Source: Saccharopolyspora_C sp047200635
GTDB taxonomy: Bacteria > Actinomycetota > Actinomycetes > Mycobacteriales > Pseudonocardiaceae
Direction: 5' to 3'
Assembly: GCF_047200635.1 (NCBI RefSeq)
Contig: NZ_JBJZOI010000029.1
Span: 1 to 64,000, forward strand
Length of the DNA: 64,000 nt
Below are positions 54,201 through 63,200 of the stretch, in pieces. The notes beneath the pieces are model-generated. The model saw nothing but the letters and a program-made list of their open reading frames with translations, had not been told where the DNA came from and did not search any database. Numbering within the stretch: position 1 is the stretch's first letter; each line of letters starts with the position of its first letter. A program made the position numbers and the translations under genes.

Positions 54201-57200
54201 CGACCCGGCATCGGACCTGACCTACGCCGACGTCCGCGAGCTCAACCACGAGCGCGAGGAAGCGGTCAACTACGGCAACGTCGACGGCGGACCGGGGGAC
54301 CGGGTGGAGTTCCGCTTCTGGGCGGGCAGCACCGATCCGGCGTTCTGGCAGGTGCGCGCCGAGCTGAGCCTGGCGATGCTGGCCGCCGCGCAGGACCCCT
54401 CGATCCACGCCCGCCTGGACGAGCTGATGGCGGAGCCGCAGCTGCTCGGGCGGAGCTCGGCGGATGTGCCGGACCTGCTGAACCTGCTGGAACTGCTGCC
54501 GATGAGCCCGGAGGCGCAGCAGCAGGCGGTGCAGCTGTTCGCGGCGACCGAACCGTGGGAGAACACCGGCACCAACGACACCCGGCTGCGCACCCAGACC
54601 GTCGGGATGCCCGCCGGCGGGCTGCGGTTCCCGACCCCCGGCACCTCGATCGCCGAGGCCGTCGAGACCTCGCGGCGGACCATCACCCCCGAGGGCGCCG
54701 ACCTCGTGGTCGTGGAGCAGGCGCCCGGCGGCACCGGGGTGCGGCTCTGGGACGGCAGCACGCTGCCCCCCGCGGAGTTCATCGCCGCCGTGGAAGCCCG
54801 GGTCATGCACCGCGAGGACGTCTCGATGCTCGTGCTCGCCTCCACCGGCGGCAGCCGCGCCCCGTGGCTGGCGCAGCTGGTGGACAGGCTCGACATCCCG
54901 GTGCTGACCACCGAGTCCGCCGTGGCGCAGGGCCACGACGGCTGGATCACGGCCGTCGACCCGGTGGTCGACCCGAACACCGGTGCGGTGCACCACCGCC
55001 CCTCCACCGACGGCTGGGTGCTGCACGAGAAGGGCGGGATCACCCGGCCCAGCGGCCAGTTCGACCTGGCGCTGGCCGTCGCCTCCCTCGAACCCGACAG
55101 CTCCCGCCACTCCGACGAGGACAGCTCGATGGTGTCGTCGGAGGACGAGGGCTCCCGGGCCGGTGACCCCGAGGGCGAGCGCAGCCTCGTCATGGGCGAC
55201 GAGGACGCCGCGATGCCGGACCTCTCCGGCCTGCCGCCCGCCGACGAGCGCACCCAGCTGATCGACCGGCTGGGGACGACCGTTCCGCAGCTGCGGCGGC
55301 ACCTCGACTCGCTGCCCCCGGACGCCCTGCCGAACAACGTGCTGCCGCAGCTGCGCCAGCGCGCCGCCGCCTGGGAGCAGGGGCTGAACTCCCAGGCCTT
55401 CGCGAACGCCGACCTGGACCGGTTGCGCGAGCGGGTCCAGCAGTCCGAGCAGCTGCTGCAGAACGTGCGCGGCGCGCGGGCCCGCTCGATGGTGCAGCAG
55501 TTCCAGCAGGCCCAGGCCACCGCGCGGTCCGGGGCGTCCCCGGTCCAGTTCCACCAGCAGGGCGTCGCGGGCGGAGCGTCCTCGCGGCCGGACCTGCGGG
55601 TCGGGCTGGAGGTCGAGTTCCAGTTCCGCGGCGACAACTACAACGCCCGGGTCGGCTCCCTCGGCAACACCCTCTGGCAGCGGGGACTGCTCGCAACACC
55701 GGCCATGCTCGACAAGGGCGACACCGCCGGGTCGCACTCGGCGGGCAGGTGGGCGATGGTCGAGGAGCACGCGCACGACCAGGGCGTCGAGATCGTCTCG
55801 CCGATCCTGCGGCCCGGCGCGCCCGACAGCGAGGCCTGGACCCAGCTGGACGCGCTGCTCGACACCGTTCGCCAGGACCCGCACCAGGGCGACGCGGCGC
55901 GCACCGGCGGGCACGTGAACCTCAGCTTCGACCGGCACATGACGCCCGCCGAGCACGTGCGGCTGGCCCAGCTGATGAAGGTCCACGAGTCCGTCCTCTA
56001 CCGGCTCGGCAACCACCCCGGCGGCTCCTCGCACCGCGACACCAACCAGGTCGGCCCGAACCCGTTGCCGCTGGACCCGCGGTCCGAGCCCACCTTCGCC
56101 GACCTCCAGGAGCTCAACTGGGGGCGCGAGGACGCGATCAACTTCCTCAACGTCGAGGGCACCCCGCAGGACCGCGTCGAGTTCCGGTTCTGGGCGGGCA
56201 GCACCGACCCCGCCCACTGGCAGGCCCACGTCGAGATCAGCGCCGCGATGCTGGCCGCCGCGCAGGACCCGTCGATCCACCCGCGCCTGGACGCGATGAT
56301 CGCCGACCCGAACCTGCTCGGGCGCGGGCCCGCCGAGCTGCCGGACCTGTTGAACCTGCTGGAAATGCTGCCGATGAGCCCGGAGGCGCAGCAGCAGGCG
56401 GTGCAGCTGTTCGCGGCGACCGAACCGTGGCAGGGCTCGGCCGCCGACGACCGGAGCTTCCGCGCGCAGTCGATCAGCCTGGGCGAGGGCGGGATGTACT
56501 TCCCCGGCCCGAACACCCCGACGCCGGACGCGGTCACCAGCGCCCGCGGGGTCGTCCTCCCGGAGGGCGCGAATCTGCTCGTGGCGGAGCTGACGGCCGA
56601 CCGCTCCGGTGTCTCCCTGTGGAACGGGGGCGCCGCCACCCCGGCCGCCTTCGCCGACGGCATCACGGTCCGGCGCGGCATCGGCATCGAGCGGCCGGTG
56701 GTCTTCGCGGCCTCCGGCGGCGGCCTCTCCCCGGTGCTCGCGAGTGTCGTCCAGGAGGCGTACCACCCGGTGCTGGCCACCAGCAGCGATGTCGTGCGGA
56801 CCGCCGACGGCAGGCTGCTGGCCGGCCGGATGGCCCCCGGGCCGGACGGCAGGCTGGTCTTCCAGGCCGATCCCGCCGGCTGGCAGGTGCACCGGCGCGG
56901 TGAGCAGACCTGGTCCACCGGCGAGGCCGACATGACCGCCGCGGTGGACGTGCTCTACGACAGCGGCCGCTACGACCCGGAGGCCTCGCCCGAGGCGAGC
57001 ATGGAGATGGGCGGCGACCGGGCCGCTGCCGCCGAGGCGCCCCCCCGGGGCAAGGACCTCACCTTCAACGACGTCGAGATCGTGCCGCTGCCCGCGGGCA
57101 AGGACGGGGAACCGATCGGCGTCGGGTTCCCGCGCAGCGATCTCGAAGCCGAGATCATGCGCAACGCCTTCGAGAACGGTGCGGCCGGGGAGACGGCGCG

Positions 57201-60200
57201 GCTCTACGGCGCACCCGCCGACGGCGACAACTACGTCGTCGCCCCGCACTTCAAGGACGGCCGCTTCACCGTCCGGGACAAGGCGGGCGTGCTGCACCAG
57301 CTCGACGAGGGCGAGATGACCAGGCTGCTGCTCAGCGCCGGTCGCCCCGGCCCGGCGTGGTCGCAGGACACCAACCTGCTGTGGCTGAGCTGCCGCCTGG
57401 GTGCCGAGGGGAACTCGCCGGTCGGCGCCGGGCTGCACGATTTGCTGGCCGGGGAGGTCGGGCAGCAGTACGCCCCGCACGGCAGGCCGGAGCTCTTCGA
57501 GGGCGGCGGCGCGCGTCTGCTCGGCTCGCAGGACATCTCCCGCTTCGACGACCCGGAGGGCACCCGCGGCCCCGGCGATCCGGACTCCGCGGACCTGCTC
57601 GCCCCGGAGAACGAGCGCAGCGTGCGGATGGTCGACGAGTCCCCGGGCAGGCTCGACTCCCTGGCGTGGAAGTCGGCGGCGATCCGGCGGCACCTGGACG
57701 CGCTGCCGCCGGAGGCGCTGCCGGAGGTCCGCGAGCAGGTGGCCGGGTGGCCGCAGTCGTTGACCGCGTTGAACTCGTTGTCCGACGCGGCGTTGGGGTC
57801 TTTCGAGCGGGCGACGAACGGGTTGCTCGATCAGCTCCGGCAGCAGCGGGCCCGCTCCGTCGCTGATCTGGTGCGCGGCACCGAGGCGGCTCGCGCCGAC
57901 GGTGTGCGGGAGCCGAGCTTCCACGTCGGTGGCGTTCCGGGGGGTGTGAGCTCGCGTCCTGGCGTGAAGGTCGGCCTGGAGGTGGAGTTCAAGTTCGTCG
58001 GCACGGACCACGAGGGCGCCACGGCGAAGGTCACCCAGCTCGGCACCCGGTTGGAGGAGGCCGGGCACTCCGAGTGGCACCCGAACGCCCCGGACCCGGA
58101 CGAGCCGTCGTCGCCGATGAGCGTGGACTCCGACACGGACTCCGAGTACCAGGACTCCTCGCGGTGGAACGACAGCGAGCCCGACCTCGAGTCGAACGTG
58201 CTGACCGTGCTGACCGACCCGAACGACGGACTCGTGGCGCAGCTGCACGAGCGGGACAAGTGGGCGATGGTGCAGGAGAGCGCCCACGACTACGGCGCCG
58301 AGCTGATCTCGCCGATCCTGCGCCAGGATGAGCGGCCGGAGATGTGGGCCGAGCTCGACTCGATCTTGCGTGAGGTGGAGTCGGTCGGGGGCAACGCCGA
58401 CAGCACCGGCGGTCACGTCAACATGAGCTTCGAGCAGCCGTTGACCCCTCGGGAGCACGTGCGGCTCGCGCAGCTGGCGAAGGGCTTCGAGGCGGTGCTC
58501 TACCGGCTGGGCAACCACGTCGGTGGCGGTCAGCGGGCGATGCACATGGTCGGCCCGAACCCGATCCCCCCGGACCCGGCCAAGATCACCACTTCGGACC
58601 AGGCCCGGAGGCTGAACCGGGACCGCTACGAGGCGATGAACTTCGCGCACGTCGCGGGCCGGGCGAGCGATCGGGTGGAGTTCCGGTTCTGGTCCAGCAG
58701 CACGAAGGCGAGCGTGTGGCAGGCGCACGTCGAGATCAGCGCGGCGATGCTGGCGGCGGCCAAGGACCCGTCGATCCAGCCGCGCCTGGACGAGCTGCTG
58801 CGCTCGCCCAAGCTGGTCGGCAGGGGGAGCGGCGACGGGGTCCTGGACCTGGTGGAGTTCCTCGAACTGCTGCCGATGAGCCCGGAGTCCCAGCGGCAGG
58901 CCGTCGAGCTGTTCGCGCTCAACGACCCCTGGCGCCCGACCGGCGAGAACGACACCCACCGGCGGGTCCAGACGGTCAGCACCCCGGACGGCGGGCTGAT
59001 GTTCCCGTCGCCGCGGTTCTCCACCGAGGCCGCGGTCCAGGCCGCCCGCGAGCTGCACCCCTACCCCGACGTCGACCTGGTGATGGGGGAGCTGGACGCG
59101 CAGGGCAAGAACCTCCAGCTGTGGAACGGCGAGGTCATGTCCGGGCCCGACCTCATCGAGACGATGGGGATGCGGCGGTTCGGCGCCCGGCACGGCATCG
59201 TGATGGCGATCTCCGGGGTGAGCCGGGCGGACTGGTTCCGGGACATCTTCGAGCCCGCCAACTTCCAGGACGAGGCCGTGCTGGCGGCCACGCACGTCGT
59301 CCGGTCCCCCGACGGCAGGCTCTTCGCGGCGAACGTCGTGCAGGGTCCCGACGGCAGGTTGCGGGTGCAGCCCGACCCGCAGGGCTGGGTCATGCACGGC
59401 GACTACGCGGTCGACGCGACGCACAAGGCCGACCTCGGCGACGCCATCAAGGTGATGCAGCAGCGGCTCGGCCTCGACCAGCCGCAGACCGGTCCCGGCC
59501 ACGCCGAGCAGACCGGCCCGGCGGGCGGCGACCGCAGCGTCGTCATGGGCGACGACCCGGCCCCCGCCGTGCCCGCCGAGCTCGCGCCGCTGGTGGACCA
59601 GGTGCGGCGCACCACGAGCTCGCTGGAGCGCAACCTGCGGGCCGCCCCCGACGAGCCCCGCTACCAGGCCGCGCGGGAGCGGCTCGCGTCCTGGCAGGAG
59701 GCGCTGCGCAGCGAGGAACTGTCGCGCGCGACCCCGGACCAGCTGCGCGCCTCCGAGGTGCAGGCCCGGCAGCTGCTGGACCAGGTCCGCACCGACCGCA
59801 CCGCGCGGTTGGAGAGCATCGCCGCCGAGGCCCAGGCCTACGCGGACGTGGGCGTCTCGCCGATCGCGTTCCACCCCGAGGGCATCCCGGGTGGGGTGAC
59901 CTCCCGTCCGGGCACGAAGCTCGGCCTGGAAGTCGAGTTCACCTTCGACCTGGCCGGGTTCGGGCGGCGCGTGCGCGGCCTGTTCGCGGACCTGAAGAAC
60001 GGCGGGCACACCAGCCAGGCAGGCACGGGCTACCCGCTGCCCGACCAGTCCGCCGACTCGGTCCGGGACGCGAACGCGGCGGGCACCTGGGCGATGGCCT
60101 TGGAGGCGTCCGACGACGGCGGGGTCGAGCTGATCTCGCCGATCCTGCGCCCCGGCGCCGACCCCGGTACCTGGAGCGACCTGGCGGACGTGCTCGCGCT

Positions 60201-63200
60201 CGCCCGGAACCACGGCGGGAGCGCCCGGACCACCGGCGGGCACGTGAACCTGAGCTTCGACGAGCCGCTGACCCCGCAGCAGTACGTGCGGCTCGCGCAG
60301 CTGTCCACCGGCTTCGAGTCGCTGCTGTTCCGGTTGGCCAGCGACCCGAGCGGCTCGCGCAAGCTCGACTACGTCGGACCGAACCCGTTGCCGGTCGACC
60401 CGGCCTCCGTCTCGACCCCGCAGGACCTGCGCGTGCTCAACCGCGGCACGGTGGGCGAGTCCCGGTACGACGCGATCAACTACGAGCACGTCCGGGGCGA
60501 GGCCACCGACCGGGTCGAGATGCGGCTGTGGGCGGGCAGCCTCGCCGAGGCCGAGTGGCAGGTGCGCGCCGAGCTCAGCGCCGCGATGCTGGCCGCCGCG
60601 CAGGATCCGTCGATCTACCGGCGCCTCGACGAGCTGATGTCCAAGCCCGCGCTGCTGGCCAAGGGTGATGCGGATCTGGCCCAGCTCCAGGACTTCCTGG
60701 AGCTGCTGCCGCTGAGCCCCGAATCCGAGGCGCAGATCGTCCAGCTGTTCTCCTGGACCAAGCCGTGGGACCTGGACGGCTCGAACGACACCCACGACCG
60801 CGCGCAGAGCATCGCGCTGCCGCAGGGCGGGCTGTTCTTCCCGAACCCGCGCAACTCGGTGCCGTCGGTCATGGAGGTCGTGCGGCGGCTGCCGCACCTG
60901 CCCGACGGCGCGGACCTGGTGATGGCCACCCTCGTCGGGGACAACCCCAACCTGGTGCAGCTCTGGGACGGCGAAACGATCGACGGCCACCAGTTCACCG
61001 ACGTGCTGAGCGCACGCCGCATCGGTGGGGAGAACCCCATCGCGCTGGCCATCTCCGGCGTCATCCAGAGCGACCCGGACATCGAGGCCGACGGCCCGAA
61101 CCCGCACGCCGACGACCTGGAAGCCGAGTGGGTCGCGGACTTGGCCGTGGAGAACACCGTCTACGTCGCCTCGAAGGTGGCGTTGACCCGGGACGGCAGG
61201 ATGCTCGCGGTCCGCGACGTGCTCCGCACCGACGACGGGACCATCCGGTTCGTCGAGGACCCGCGCGGCTGGATGGTGCTGGACGACGGCCTTCCCTACG
61301 CCACCGGGGAGGCGGACCTCGCCACGGCGCTGCTCGTCGAGCGGGACGCCCAGGGAGAGGCGAGTTCCGAGCACGGCAGCGGTGACTCCGGTCGCCGGGA
61401 CGGCGATTCCGACGTCGAGATGGACGGCGGTTCCTCGGGCCGGCCCGAGGAACCGGACAGCGACCTCGACGCCGAGGGCGAGACCGACGTCGACATGCTC
61501 GACGCCGAGAGCCAGGGCTCGCGCAGCGATGAGGACGCCGGGAGCGAACTCGACTGGGATCCCGCCGAGTTCGGCGGTCGCCCGGCCCAGCAGCAGCAGC
61601 CCCAGCAGTTCGCGCCCGCGTCGAAGCCGGGCGACCTCCCGGCGTCCCCGTACCCGCAGGGCGACCTGTTCGCCGATTCCCACCTCGACTCGTTCGGCGA
61701 GGAGTTCTGGAACCGGTTCGCGGAATCCGACCCGCTCGGCGAGGAGTTCTGGAACCAGTTCGACGACCTGGCGTCCGCCGGGCACCTCCTCGACTTCGGC
61801 GACTTCGCCACGGCGGAGGACGGGACTTCGCGGACCGGGGGACCGGGCGAGACCGCCGAGGCCGAGTCGGCTCCGGTGACCTACTGGGCGGCCCTGCTGG
61901 TCCCGGACGACGACGGCGCCCTGCCGCAGGACTCCCTCCGCGAGCTGCACGCGGAGACCGCCCGCACGCTGGCCGCCGAGCTGCTGGAAGCCGCCGACGG
62001 CGGGCGCCCCCCGTTCGAGATCCAGATCAGCTCGTGGAGCACGGAGCAGAACCCGGCCGTCAACGCCGCGCGGAGCAAGGAGGTCGAGACCCGGCTCACC
62101 GCCGCCCTGGAGGCCGAGCTGGCCGCCGCCCAGCCGGGCGTGCCCGCGGCGCAGCGCCGGACCCTGCACGGCCTCGGCGTCCCGCTGGTGGTCAAGAGCG
62201 ACTACTCGCTGCTGGACTCGATCTCGGTGCTGACGGCGCCGGTCACCGACTATTCCGCGCAGTGGGAAGGGAAGCCCGAGCCCGCGCCCGAGGACCAGGC
62301 CTGGCGGCACGCGACGGCGACCCGCGCCAGCTGGTTCGACCGGCAGTGGGGCAGGGTGGATCCCGCCGAGCTGGACGCGCTGCGGCGGCCGATCCCGGAC
62401 GGCGTCGTGAGCACGGAGTCCCCGGCGCCGCGGATGACCTACGGGCAGTTCTTCGGCGGCCCCGTGCGCTACGAGTTCCAGCGCATCGAGGTCGCACCCG
62501 GCCGTTTCGTGCAGGAGTTCACCTTCCGCCCCTACGTGGACGCCGAGAGCGTCCTCGCGCCGCCCCGCGAGCGCGCGCGTCACGACACGACGATGCTCGA
62601 TCTGAAGGAGCAGGAGCGCGCGACCGCCGAGGTGCTGGTGGGGCTGCACGAGCCGAACTCCGAGTTCGCCGAGAGCGCACGGGCTCAGCTGCGCGCGGCG
62701 GAGGCAGAGCTCCCGGGGCTGCGGGCGAAGGCCGACGCCTCGGCCGCGGAGCTCGCGCGCCAGGAGCGGCGCGTGGAGGACGTCAAGGACCGGGTCCGCA
62801 AGGACCTGGCCGAGCACCCCCTGCAGGGCTCGCGGATGGCGTTCTCCGGCGATCAGTTCCACGCCAGGGTCGAGTTCGCGCAGGACGCGCAGTCCGGCCT
62901 CGCCACGGTGCGGCTCGGCGAGCTGGCCCGGGCCTCCCAGAGCTCCTGGGGCATGGCGAGCTCGGGCCGGGCGATGACGCACGAGATCTTCCACTTCTTC
63001 GGCCTCTACGACGAGTACGGCTCGCCCCGGGAGTTCGAGGTCGGCAGCCGGGAGTTCGAGGGCGAGAAGATCCCGGAGTACAAGGTCAAGGCCGTCCTGA
63101 ACCCCGACATGCTCATCGAGCAGCGGAGGACGGCCCTCGAGGAGGCCGAGCGGAAGCTGGCCGCGGCGCGGCACGCCCTCGAACTCGACGAGCAGAACCG

